A DNA stretch of 64,000 bases from Chrysogorgia sp. JL179-B06. Its lineage: Eukaryota > Cnidaria > Anthozoa > Scleralcyonacea > Chrysogorgiidae. The position numbers and the translations under genes were made by a program. Of the stretch, positions 41,273 through 52,284 are shown piece after piece. The notes beneath the pieces are model-generated. The model saw only the letters and a program-made list of their open reading frames with translations, was not told the origin of the DNA and made no database searches. The first letter of the stretch is position 1, and every line of letters begins with the position of its first letter. Where the stretch lies: the NCBI GenBank assembly GCA_035772405.1, contig JAYKKM010000122.1, positions 3,655,001 to 3,719,000 of the forward strand, given 5' to 3'.

Positions 41273-44200
41273 ATGGGTGACGTCACAGAAAACTTACTCG
41301 CTAGAACTGATGTGGTTGGTGCAGCCGTTGTAAATCCGCTAACAGGTAGAGTAGTCAATGTTCATGGGCGAGTCTACAATCAACTTGTTAGAGATGGTGT
41401 TTTTAGTGACCCAACAAATGCGACTATTGTTAATCCGCTGACAAACAGGCGAGTCAACGTTGGTAGTCGGACGTATAACCGTCTTGTTAGAAATCAGGAA
41501 GCGCAACCTACAGTTGAAGACCATAATCCGCAGTTGTTGGATCGAGCACTGAGAGGATTCACAAGGTCTTACGGAGTCGGGGTGGTTAACGCTAGAGACA
41601 TCAATCAACTAAACGCAACTAGAAGCGCTGTCATCAACCTCTTGAGACGCGAGTTGGGTGAGACTAACGGAATGAAAGTGGTAGAGACAGTTAAGGTCAC
41701 TTTCGAGAAAACTTTGGGGTTCAATAAGATCACATATAAAACTGCCTACTTTAACAGTGGAACGTTCGTCGTCATTAATGAGCATGATATTGAGGATGTT
41801 GTTAATCGTGGATCGGAACAGATTTTGACGCGGATAGCTGGGTGGTTATCTGAGGGGTCTGGATGGACTATCGACAAAATAGACGCACACTACGTTAATA
41901 TCGCTATTTACAGGCCTTTGAGTGGGAGTAGTTATATTACATTGCCAAAGGAGCTGTGCAATAGTAAGAAGGGTTTGATAAACGTGAATAATGGAGACGA
42001 CAACGAGTGCTTTAGATGGTGTCACCTAGCACACAAGTTTGCCACATCAGCGAGCTGAACTACGACGGAATTGATTTCCCAGTCACGCTCAAAGATTACA
42101 ACAAGATTGAAAGGGCTAACGATATTAGTATTAATGTCTTTGGGTATGAAGATAAGCAACCATTCCCTGTGTATGTTTCTAAGGAGGTGTATCCTGACCA
42201 TATGGACCTATTGTTGATAACTAGTGATGAGGGTGACAAGCACTATGTGTATATTCGTGATTTCAACAAATTCATGTACCGTCAGACAGAGCATAAGGCG
42301 AGAAAGCACTTTTGTAGGTATTGTTTGCAGTGTTTCACCCGTGCGGACGTGCTTGAACGTCATATGGAAGTATGTTTGGTCATTAATGGGAAGCAAGCTA
42401 TTAAAATGCCGCAAAAAGGTGCGAGAGTGAAATATAAGAATTATAGTAGACAACTAAACGTACCATTTGTGGTGTACGCAGACTTCGAGGCTATCACACA
42501 GAAGGTGCACACGACAACACCATCAAGTGAGTGTAGCTACACAAATGCTTACCAGAGGCACGTTGACTGTGGTTATGGGTATAAACTAGTTTGTTGCTAT
42601 GACAATGAGTATAGTAAGCCAGTAAAGGTGTATCGCGGTGAAAATGCAGTTAACAAGTTCATTGGGGAGATGTTAGAAATTGTCGAATATTGTATAAAGA
42701 CATCTGAGAGCCACTTTAACAAAGAGATGATACTGACTGATGACGATAAACAAGACTTCGAACACTGACGCTGACGTTAGAGTGAGAGACCACTGTCACG
42801 TGTCGGGTAAGTACAGAGGGTCTGCACATCGTCAGTGTAACGTGAACTTTAAATTGACTGATAAAATCCCTGTGATCTTTCACAACTTACGTGGTTACGA
42901 TAGCCATTTCATTATGCAGGAGATTGGCAAGTTTGGCCAAGACATAAATGTGATACCGAACAACATGGAGAAGTACATGGCGTTCATGCTTGGGAAAAAC
43001 TTGGTATTCTTGGACAGCTTTCAGTTCATGGGTAGCTCTTTGGACAACTTGGTGAAGAACCTACCAAGAGACGCTTTCAAATACACGTCAGAAGTGTTTC
43101 ATGAAACAGGGTTGGCACTTATGACAAGAAAGGGGGTCTATCCCTATGATTATATGGACTCCTTTGATAAATTCGATGAATGTGAGCTACCCTCCAAAAA
43201 GGACTTCTACAGCATTCTGAATGACGAACATATTACGGAAGAAATGCATGAGCGCGCTTGTGACGTGTGGGACTACTTCGACGTTGAAAATATGGGTGGG
43301 TATCACGATCTGTATTTGAAAAGCGATGTGCTCTTGCTTGCTGATGTTTTTGAGAACTTTAGAAAGACATGTCATCGTGAGTATAAATTGGACCCGTGTC
43401 ACTATTTCACATCACCTGGATTGGCTTGGGATGCCATGTTGAAGATGACTGGAGTGGAGCTCGAATTATTGTCCGACATTGACATGTTCCAGTTCGTAGA
43501 ATTAGGTGTGCGTGGTGGTGTGAGCTACATATGCAACAGACATGGCGTGGCGAACAATAAATACATGGAAGGGTACGATAAAGCGCAAGAGTCGAAGTAT
43601 TTGATGTACCTTGATGCCAACAATTTGTATGGGTGGGCAATGAGTCGAAGTCTACCTACGGGTGGTTTTAAATGGTTGACTAAGAAAGAAATAGAAAAGG
43701 TTAATCTATGCGACTATCACAACAATAGTAAAAAGGGCTTACTGCTTGAAGTCGACTTGGAGTATCCAGACCACTTGCATGACCTACATAACGATTACCC
43801 GCTGGCTCCTGAGAAGATGGAAATAACTGTTGACATGTTGTCTGCGTACTGTACGAAAATCAAAAATAAGTTTAATGTGAGTGTTGGCGGTGTGAAGAAG
43901 CTGGTGACTAATTTGATGGACAAAGAAAAGTATGTGTGTCACTATAGAAATCTGCAGTTGTATATGGATCTTGGATTGAAAATCAAAAAGGTGCATAGGG
44001 TCCTACAATTTGATCAGTCTAAGTGGTTAGGCAAGTACATCGACTTTAACACAGTCAAAAGAACTGCGGCTAAGAACGCTTTTGAGAAGGACTTCTTCAA
44101 GTTGATGAACAACAGCGTGTTTGGGAAAACAATGGAAAACTTGAGGAAGCGTGTGGATGTAAGATTAGTGACCACTGCGAAGAAATTAAAAAAGCTTGTC

Positions 44201-44902
44201 TCGAAGCCAACGTTTGTGTCTTGCAAGATATTTAGCGAGAACTTAGTCGCTGTTCATAAAGTTAAAGAAACGTTGACACTAAATCGACCTGCATATGTGG
44301 GTATGTGTATACTAGACTTAAGCAAAACGTTGATGTACGATTTTCACTATAATTATATTATGAAAAAGTACTCTAGCGACACCTGCAGATTGCACTTCAC
44401 TGACACTGACAGCCTGTTGTACACAATCGAAACTGATGACGTTTACTCTGACTTTATGATGGAGCGCGAAAAGTTTGACAATAGCGACTACCCTGCAGAC
44501 AACCCATTCGCTTTCAAAGAGAATAAGAAAGTTATTGGGAAGATGAAAGACGAGTGCGCTGGAACGCCAATTATTGAGTTCGTTGGGTTGCGCAGCAAAA
44601 TGTATAGTTATTTAAAAGAGGATGGAGGTGGTGGAAAAACTGCTAAAGGTATTAGAAAGAACATAATTAAAAAGGTAATCAGACACGAAGATTACAAAAG
44701 TGTGTTACTTGAGCAGAAACAATTGCGACACACAATGAAGACCATTAGAAGTGTCAAGCATCAGCTTGGTAGCTACGAGATTAATAAAGTGTCGTTATCC
44801 TGCTTTGATGATAAACGATACCTTTTAGAAAATGGTATTGACTCCTATGCGTATGGTCACAAAAACATTGTAGTGAGAGACACACCCACTGACACGCCCT
44901 AA
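41273..44902 (+). pseudogene. polB: Polinton DNA polymerase B (protein-primed type), two lesions
   Basis: Three frames (41273-42058, about 42016-42768, 42740-44902) make one protein of about 1200 residues. N-terminus: two NPLTxRxVNVxxRxYNxLVR repeats, then a conserved pre-polymerase domain. Middle: zinc-finger-like HFCRYCLQCFTRADVLERHM and exonuclease I (VYADFEAIT). Last frame: Exo II (HNLRGYDSHFI), Exo III (YHDLYLKSDVLLLADV), Pol A (YLDANNLYGWAM), Pol B (KDFFKLMNNSVFGKTMENL) and Pol C (HFTDTDSLLYTI, Asp 555/557 of that frame). All catalytic residues are intact. Lesion 1, about 42030-42060: frameshift plus loss of some residues after FRWCHLAH. Lesion 2, about 42765: frameshift with loss of the CxxC half expected before VRDHCHVSGKYRGSAH. 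This copy is therefore not expected to replicate itself. Confidence 0.93.
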
Positions 44903-44952
44903 ACACCACGACGTGATTCCCATAAGGTTGCTTTCTCCACGCGTGTGAAATT

Positions 44953-45219
44953 GTGAACGCTTTTCTCACTGACTTGCTAATCAGCAAATTCGCTAGCTTA
45001 TTAGATGGATTGAACGCTATTGAGAACCCTGACGAACTAAACGATGAGTTGCAAAAAGACCCGTTATTAAAGAAAGACGTTGAGAGCATTGTCGCGGTTG
45101 TGACACCATATGTGCCTTTCTTGGGCTTGTTGTCGGGAGGAATCACAACGTCAAAATATGTGTACGATCACCATTTTAGAAGTGCGACAAACGCTGAAAA
45201 TAGTGAACAAACGGACTAA
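44953..45219 (+). pseudogene. Duplicated C-terminal half of the left-end gene
   Basis: 88 codons (NAFLTDLLISKFASLLDGLN ... NAENSEQTD) identical or nearly identical to the end of the gene at 26985-27500, on the opposite strand because it lies in the right TIR. The preceding sequence (to 44947) is unrelated, so there is no N-terminal half. An ATG-like start exists only as GTG-AAC; not a functional gene unless translated from internal codons. Confidence 0.85.
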
Positions 45220-45233
45220 TCTATTATTAACAG

Positions 45234-45488
45234 CTGTTGTGGTCTAGTGGTTACCACACATGTCTATGAGCTGGGAGACACAGGTTCAAATCCTGGGTCG
45301 GACCACCACTCAGGGTCTTAAAAATAATTGAGGAGAAAGTGCTGCCTTTGCAATAATATCAGCAAATGGTAAGACTTTCGGGTCTTCTCGGATAACGACC
45401 TTAAATCGTAGGCCCTCGGAACCCCTATCAATTGGGCTTCTAGCCTGTTGGGTATTCCGTTCACCAAAGAGTGATAAATCTAATAAAC
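45234..45488 (+). mobile_element. tRNA-derived SINE inside the right TIR
   Basis: 255 bp absent from the left TIR, flanked by TAACAG duplications (45228-45233, 45489-45494). The head has Pol III box A (TGGTCTAGTGG) and box B (GGTTCAAATCC), with acceptor-like GTGGTC/GACCAC pairing. The tail ends in an AATCTAATAAA-like stretch. The head looks tRNA-like but the anticodon loop is enlarged, so it is a SINE and not a tRNA gene. Confidence 0.85.
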
Positions 45489-46247
45489 TAACAGGTGGCA
45501 ATAATCTAATTTGCATAACAGGTGGCAATTTTATCACGCGTGAGACACTTTTACGATACATAAATTTGTAAAAGCGTTGAAACGACTATTTTCTTAAATG
45601 TGATTTGACAAATTTGTGAAAATGTTGAAACGACTATTTTCCTAAATGTGATTTGACATAAATTTGTGAAAATGTTGAAACGACTATTTTTTAAATGTGA
45701 CATAAATTTGTGAAAATGTTGAAACGACACTTTCTATTTTTTAAATGTGACGTAAGCCTGTGAAAATGTTGAAACGACTATTTTCCTAAATGTGATTTGA
45801 CAAGTTTGTGAAAATGTTGAAACGACACTTTCTACTTTTTTTTAAATGTGACGTAAACCTGTTAAAATGTTGAAACTACATTTTCCTAAATGTGATTTGA
45901 CAAGTTTGCGAAAATGTTGAAACGACACTTTCTATTTTTAAAAATGTGACTGAAATGACGCCAAATTTAGCAAAATCGCGATTTGGTATAAATTTGGTAT
46001 TGTTTCGTGAGTCTCGCGCGTGTTTGACATCAATTGAGTAGAAAACGTGAGGAGTGTTTAGCCCAATTAACGACCGCCATATAGTAAGTGGGGGTTCGAG
46101 CTTATTCGATGTTATCCGTAAATGTGAATGTGCCGAAACAACACCAAATTTTGTCAAATCGTGATTTGGCACAAATTTGGTGATGTTTTGGCATTTATAT
46201 TTATGGCTGACATCGATTGAGCTCGAACCCCCACTTACTATACTACT

Positions 46248-46253
46248 GTACTT
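46248..46253. repeat. Polinton target-site duplication, right (GTACTT)
   Basis: Exact copy of 26206-26211. Confidence 0.95.
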
Positions 46254-46304
46254 TACCGTTTCGGTACTGAATAGAGCATAGTATTAATTTTTTGTCTTTG
46301 TTAA

Positions 46305-46719
46305 CTCTTTCCTGACAGGCTGAAAACATCCAAAATTGAACCACCTCTTTGTTCCATTGATATCTCTTGAAATAACCATAACTGTTGCGAAAGCTATACA
46401 TTTTCTGAAAGCCCAATAAACCGACTTTTACTGGTGCTTTTAAATTTACCGAACAAAACACATTATGTTAATATGAATTAGCATTAATTATCATAAATCA
46501 GGTTGAAAAATTTACATTTTTCTAGAAAAGACAATCTTGCACGCCCGTGTAGCATCTTGAAAACTCAAAATGCCACCAATCGCAGAGTTGTTTATGAAAT
46601 CAAATCAAACTTGGCGTGTGCATGGATCTCATGTTCCTGGCGCTTGCCGAATTTCAATTTTTAGTATTGCCTTACCGGGTCTTCCACGACCCATTTTGAC
46701 TGGGCCGGTCAGGAAAGAG
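46305..46719. mobile_element. 415-bp MITE with TTAA target duplication (piggyBac-type)
   Basis: CTCTTTCCTGACAGGC at the left and GCCGGTCAGGAAAGAG at the right are inverted copies; TTAA flanks both ends (46301-46304, 46720-46723). No coding capacity. It lies 50 bp beyond the Polinton's right end. Confidence 0.8.
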
Positions 46720-46723
46720 TTAA

Positions 46724-47164
46724 GCGCGCGAGAGTATATCTAGGGTTCTTACTAACAGTTAAGCGGTACATAAGAAATAAACAAAAAAAAGTGGATCATT
46801 TAATGCAGTTATATGTTGGTAGAGATAGAGCAAGTCCGGTAGTAACGGCAGACCAACGAAATATAGTAATTGTAAGAATAAACGAGCTAGGTTTATTAGT
46901 GTATACGAGGAGTATATTATTGAACACAAGTGGTGTGAAGTTGCGAGCATGCATGCGATGATGAGTAATTTTTATGAGTTAGGGACGAAGAGAAGCATGT
47001 AGTAGTAGAAAATATATATGCCCGCAAAAAAATGTACGGAAAAGAATTACCAAGATATAATGACATAAGGCGCGATATATATGTATATGTTTGTGTATTT
47101 TAATTCAGTGTATTTTAATTCATGTGACTTTAATTCAGTTTTCGGGACGAAAACTAAAGGGGGA
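46724..47164. other. Intronic, nothing recognised
   Basis: AT-rich sequence without a supported gene; TGTATTTTAATTCA is repeated near 47090-47125. Confidence 0.5.
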
Positions 47165-47173
47165 GGATAGTGT

Positions 47174-47279
47174 CTGACTCGTACCCAGTCGTCTCTACAG
47201 GCTGGGGATAACGTACAGGGGGGCCAAGAGGTTTATGGCAACTTTCCCAGAGATAGAGAGACGACTGGGTACGAGTTAG
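47174..47279. mobile_element. 106-bp TIR element with 9-bp target duplication
   Basis: 23-bp inverted ends (left CTGACTCGTACCCAGTCGTC.., right ..GACGACTGGGTACGAGTTAG; one mismatch) enclose about 60 bp of GC-richer sequence. GGATAGTGT is duplicated exactly at 47165-47173 and 47280-47288. A 9-bp duplication is typical of Mutator-like elements; no named family is recognised. Confidence 0.88.
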
Positions 47280-47288
47280 GGATAGTGT

Positions 47289-47800
47289 AGCGTTTATAGA
47301 TTACATGCTGAATTTACATCAATGGTAATTGTCAGATTAGGTGTTGAAACCTTAGGCGTTGTTATGACGCAAAATGTAAATGACGTATTTCCTTTTATGA
47401 GTGAGGTTTGCACGCAATAGTGTACTATATAAGATGATGTTTAACTCTATTAAATTGTTCTCCATTCTGGCTCTGGGTTGTCCATGTCTAGTTATCGATT
47501 CCGGAGCAGTAACGTCAAGTGCGCTAAGTCTAACGCCTAACTCGACACGTAACATGTATATATAAGTACATTTGTTAATCTTAACTTCATCAAAGAATGG
47601 AATCCATCCAAATTATTTAAAAAGCTGTACGTACGCTATTTGCCCGTGTGTCTGCATCTAAGATCACATGAGCTGCACGTTTCTGAAATTTGAAGACTTG
47701 CTCGATTTATTTAAAGAGCAAGACGTCCACACGGTAAAGGCATAGGCGCATAGCGTTGTAATAGAGAATTCGCTGTTCCAGGGGTAAAAATCGTCTGATC
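47289..47800. other. Intronic, nothing recognised
   Basis: No supported gene, repeat or motif beyond AT-rich sequence. Confidence 0.5.
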
Positions 47801-48420
47801 TTTCTCAGTACTCATGCAATTCGCTGAGCCAGCTTCTTGCAGACGTGGTCCACATGCACGTCGAAACGCATCTGATTATCGATCCTTAATCCCAGCAGAT
47901 TATATACGCTTACTTGTTCGAGATCTGTCGAGTTTAGCTGCATGTATTATCACAGAGTGCTCTATTTTGTTATCCAGACGTTATCCCGTGACAGTCATAG
48001 ACTTTATTTTTGATGTATTTATAATCATTCTATTATCAGCAGACCATTTCACACTGAGGGCTTGTGGTGCCATCCTATAATCGGCTGAGAAACTGATGGT
48101 AGTATCGTTTTCATATCAGATATCAGCCACAGAGTGTTGAAGTGCGGTCGGAAGATCGTTAATAAATACAACGAACAGCACGGGTCCCAAGCCGCTACCC
48201 GGCTGAGGAGAACCGGCTTTGTGGTTGAGCAAAATTCATAGATGCTGACATATCTTCTATGGTCATTCAAGTAGTCACGGAATAGTGGTAGAAAATTGTC
48301 ACCCACACCAAGAGCCTCCACTTTTAATAGTAATAGTTGGTGGTCTATCAGCACTTTGATTCTTTCCACTGATTCCACATCGCCTGAACTCAAATCGCAG
48401 GTTATCGGAGCTTAACAAAA
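47800..48420 (-). pseudogene. Decayed LINE reverse transcriptase fragment
   Basis: Minus-strand translations with several stops and shifts show DHQLLLLKVEALGVGDNFLP (RT domain 4 flank), a decayed GVPQGSVLGP-like region at about 48190, and further on MIINTSKIKSMTVTG and FDVHVDHVCKKLAQRIA (thumb region of Jockey/L2-type RTs). Old and inactive. Confidence 0.72.
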
Positions 48421-48429
48421 CTTACCACC

Positions 48430-48889
48430 TCTCCCATGATGTAAAATGCGACGGCATGTCACGTGACCAGCTGGGTACGAGGTTCGAAAATTCCATGCTC
48501 TATACTCTCCAGGCTCTATATACTGTCTATTTTCAGCTGGAATTTCGAGCTGTTTGTCAATATGGTGCCTTACCTACTTGGTTCTTAGAGCTTTGTTTTG
48601 AGCTGCTAGGATCCTTCCTTCTGTTTCCTTCTTTGGCATTCCTTTCATTAACCATTGCCATGTTGCTTCCTCATCCCTTACCTCATTTGTTCCGTTCCAA
48701 AATACAGGATGTGTAATTATTTCAAGGTATCTTTTCTTCTGTTTGTGTGGTTTTTCTTCCTTTCTTCTGGATCTTCCTCATCCTTAAAAATGTTTTCTTT
48801 TTTGATCTCCTTCAACAACTCTTCCTCTGTCTCGGTGAGGTAATGTACTAGGCTACATTTCTCAATTTCTACAACATCTTCCACACTCT
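48430..48889. other. Intronic, T/C-rich, no gene
   Basis: Pyrimidine-rich sequence (TTCTTCCTTTCTTCTGGATC type). On the minus strand it reads as purine-rich Glu/Lys-coding-like DNA and may be an upstream part of the RT fragment that follows, but no motif is clear. Confidence 0.4.
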
Positions 48890-49490
48890 TCAGTCATCTA
48901 CCTCCTTCAACTCTCTTCCAATATAGCCTGCCCACATCATCTTTTGGATGGAAGCACTTACAGATGGTAAGTAGCTTCTCTTGTCTTTCTGTCCATTTCC
49001 TTTAGTTCTTCTTTCGTCCATTCGATTATCCCTGCTCCATGCCTTAATGATATTTCCTGCATTCAATTTGGACTTGAGGATATTTTTCATTCTCCTGAAG
49101 TACTAATTTCTGAGTATTTATTTCATTTCACCACTTTTCAGCTTGTCACATTCCAAAATACCTAGGTATATATATCCTTCATTTTCCTCCAATGCTTTGA
49201 TGGTTTCTCCATTGGGAAGGTCAATACCCTCGTTCTCAACCATTCTTCCTCTTCTCATATCCACCATTGCACATTTCTGAATTCCAAACTCCGTGCCAAT
49301 ATCATAACTTTTACCCTTGCTGTCTGGACTAGAGAACACAGTTCTGACAGATTCTTGGCATAGAGTTTAAGGTCATCCATGAACAAAAGGTAATTAAAGG
49401 TAATTAATACTGTTTTTCTCAGACATTTCCAATTTCTTTTTGAGTATCTCTTAGATGTATCTTTCTTCCTCATGCATCTAATTCTAATTC
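48890..49490 (-). pseudogene. RT fragment of the third LINE family
   Basis: Minus-strand pieces read LLFMDDLKLYAKNLSELCSL (the catalytic box, with F-M-D-D), FGIQKCAMVDMRRGRMVENE, then LEENEGYIYLGILECDKLKS and ILKSKLNAGNIIKAWS. Same family as the 22781-23135 tail. Stops and shifts throughout. Confidence 0.75.
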
Positions 49491-49632
49491 CTCATCTTTC
49501 TCATCCAAACCTTGAAACTCAGTAGCTTCCTCTTGTTGTATTTCTGTTTCCTGATGCTGCGCAGTTTCATTCAACTCCACTTCTTCAACTTCCATTAGTT
49601 CTACTCCATTTTCATCTTCTTTATCAATGGTA

Positions 49633-52282
49633 CAGTACTGCCTAGAAGTAACCTAACGAAAACCTAGGTCGAACCTAGGTTGAACCTCGGTGCAACCTAG
49701 GGTCAACCTAAATCTCACCTCGGTTGATCCTAGGTGGCACCTAGGTCTCACCTCGGTCTAACCTCGGTCTAACCTAGGTTTAACCTTTCGTAAGCAAGCG
49801 CGGTTCTCACGTCGGAAACTATACGACACGTTCCGGAAAGAGTAGATTTTTCCGAAGTTTGGCGTCCTTTGGCCATTTGAGAAGGTTCACTCCATCGTTT
49901 CTTAAATAATGGAGAAATTATCGCAATAAGCCAGGGAACGAATTGTTTCGCTTTGGTCTTCATCAGTTCCGATAACAAAAATCGCGGACATCCTTGAATT
50001 CAAACATCGAGATCGGCTTTAAATTTTATATCTTTCTCGGTATCGACGAAATGGTGGGAATCTGCGAGATGCGCCACGTAGTTGAAGAAAACCGCTTTTG
50101 AAAAAGGAACACTTGAAGTTCATCGGAAACAATGAAAGCGAATGACGAATTAACATCTGCTGAAAATAAATATCAAACTGGTGGACGAATGCGCCGTTGA
50201 TGTCTCACGGAGGCATGAAAATTCGCGTTATTGCCAGTTTGTTCGAGAGCCAAACAAAATAATTAGAGGCTCTTGTTCTGTTTGAATGCCTTAGCGGTAA
50301 AAGACGCGTTCGAGGACGTCATTTTTTACGGACAAGACTAGTGTCCAAATCGAACAATATGCACGTGCATATCACTGGGAATATCACTAGCAAACTGAAC
50401 AATGAACCGTTTCAAACTTCGAACTTCTCATGTGCCGAACATTAGGTTCAACCATGCTGATTAATATTAATATCAAAATATTATCGCAAGGCATAACAAA
50501 AATTCTTGTAGCGAATAAATCACCTAAACGCAGCGCGCAGGTCTATATATTATTCTCGTTAAAGCGGCTTTTTGTTTACATTCGTATTTGGTTCGTATAT
50601 TTTACCGACAGCCGGCCATCTGAATTTATAAGCATATCAACAGGAGGATTTACATATATTCAACCAATAATTATTAAGACTTTAATACCTTCAGGCGATG
50701 CTTTAGACGTCCCTTTCGTTTTCCTTGGGTACCTTCTTTACGGAAACCTTAGCATTCTTTTATGATATTATACATGTGTGCTATGAATAAGAACGGTGTG
50801 ACACCTCGCTGGCACAGAATAATAATCAAATTCCGGTGGATTTGACACTGGCACTATTAAACGTGCACTTTTCAGTATTTCGAATGAAAAAACGCGAATA
50901 GTGTGCATATAGTATACTGCATTGACAAACGGGGGAATTGTGATTATCATGTTTAACAATGAAGCAATTTTCGCGTGGGCTAAAATGTCACTTCAAGCGT
51001 TTGGTTGTTTGTGATAGTTTAATAGGTTGTGGCAAATGGGGCCAAACCGCTAAAGTCGATTTTAATAACAATAGTTTCAGATTTTTTGCTGTGCGAAGCC
51101 GAAGCACGCGTTTAAAAGAAAACTGAACCGACAGTAAAGTGAAAAGATGATGAACTGCCAACGAAATACTGACATTTCTGCGAGCGGAGCCCTAGATCAG
51201 AGTATAATTACTGAAAGCCTCCGCACACACATAAATTAGTCAGTTCGCCACACATTTAATACGTATTTACTAAACAGATCACCTCAAATAATGACAGTGC
51301 AACAGCGTTATAAATCTTAGATGGAATCTAAGCGATGACTCACAGAGATGCATGCCGTCCATCGCCAATGCGCGCTGCCATTAATGCTCTCAGTCTTTTG
51401 CCAAGCTAATTTTAACGCAGTTTTGTTGAAATAGCTGCTATACAACAATAAGTAATAATAAATAATATATATTAATAATACACAATAAGTGTGACTCAGA
51501 GATGCCGTCCATCGGAATCGCCAACGCGCTTTCGGTGATATATATTCCGCTTTCCGTTTATGTGTGTAGCGAACTGACTTTATGTGTGTGGCGAACTGAC
51601 TTTATGTGTGTGGCGAACTGACTCTAGGTTTAGCGAAACCGACCGGTTACCTCCGTTCCAAACGTCACGGGGTTTTAAACGCGCGTTCGGAAGTTCGTTG
51701 GCATTCGACATTTATATGCTTAGTTCCAAATCTAAAACTGATCACGGCCGAGAAAAGAATGACACAATGCGGAACTTCTAATCGTCTGAAAGTAAACTGA
51801 AACCGACAGATCGTGATTTTGGACATTGGTGGTGCCATTTGCCACAAACTACAACTCCAAACCATATTCCAAACGCCGATCACTGTGTCTTTAACGAAAA
51901 TCTTTCAAGGAGATTGTAGCCCACGCGAAAACTATTCATTCATTCATTTGATAATAATCACAAACTCACTCACAAATCAAAAGTCCGCTGTTTACACAGC
52001 ACTCTACTTTTTACACCGAGAGTAATATTTGATTTTGGATGGGACGGCATACTGTCATACTGTTATTGACACACGCGCGTTACTGAATAGTCGGACAAGG
52101 TCGGAACCCGAAGTGTTTAGTGGACGTAGTTTTTCTCATGCGGTTGGTTTTGTCGACCGCAACCTCACCGCTAATCCACCGCAACCTCACCGCCAATTGA
52201 CCGCTAATCCACCGCTAATCCACCGCAACCTCACCGCTAAATGACCGCAACCGCAGTGTTAGGTTATTTCTAGGCAGTACTG
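49633..52282. mobile_element. 2.65-kb TA-flanked non-autonomous DNA transposon
   Basis: Left end CAGTACTGCCTAGAAGTAAC and right end GTTATTTCTAGGCAGTACTG are inverted over about 25 bp with one mismatch; TA flanks both (49631-49632, 52283-52284). Left subterminal repeats: about eleven 10-11-bp AACCTAGGTC-like units to 49790. Right subterminal repeats: about seven ACCGCAACCTC/ACCGCTAATCC units at 52160-52255. Internal TGTGTGGCGAACTGACTTTA tandem units occur at 51560-51630. No transposase is visible. Tc1/mariner-like ends; superfamily is otherwise open. Confidence 0.85.
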
Positions 52283-52284
52283 TA

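Larger units (their letters stand above)
26212..46247. mobile_element. Polinton/Maverick, complete, 20,036 bp
   Basis: Ends are AGTAGTATAGTAAGTGGGGG and its inverse, bounded by GTACTT duplications. It encodes an RVE integrase with chromodomain, protein-primed-type PolB, A32-like packaging ATPase and a probable double-jelly-roll major capsid protein, so it has the Polinton hallmarks, plus thymidine kinase and a BRO-N/VRR-NUC protein. I saw no adenovirus-type cysteine protease. It sits in intron 3 of adaptor gene 2. Two PolB lesions, one frameshifted gene and one LINE insertion make this copy defective. Its base composition appears less AT-rich than the flanking intron. Confidence 0.96.
44947..46247 (-). 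repeat. Polinton right TIR (about 1,301 bp including a SINE)
   Basis: Inverted copy of 26212-27257. Differences from the left TIR are the SINE at 45234-45488, a 5-bp deletion in the inner mini-inverted-repeat (near 46080) and scattered substitutions near its inner end. Near-identity of most of the repeat indicates recent insertion or gene conversion. Confidence 0.9.

Noticed and set aside
44781..45146. Minus-strand frame of 121 codons in the right TIR
   Set aside because: Antisense of the duplicated gene end; the mirror frame at 27058-27423 is likewise a shadow.
45234..45310. tRNA gene
   Set aside because: Box A and B and T arm are good, but the anticodon loop is oversized and the sequence continues as a 255-bp unit with target duplications; it is a SINE head.
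49640..49790. Palindromic CCTAGG-rich minisatellite as a regulatory array or centromere-like repeat
   Set aside because: It lies just inside the TIR of the 2.65-kb element and is better explained as its subterminal repeat.
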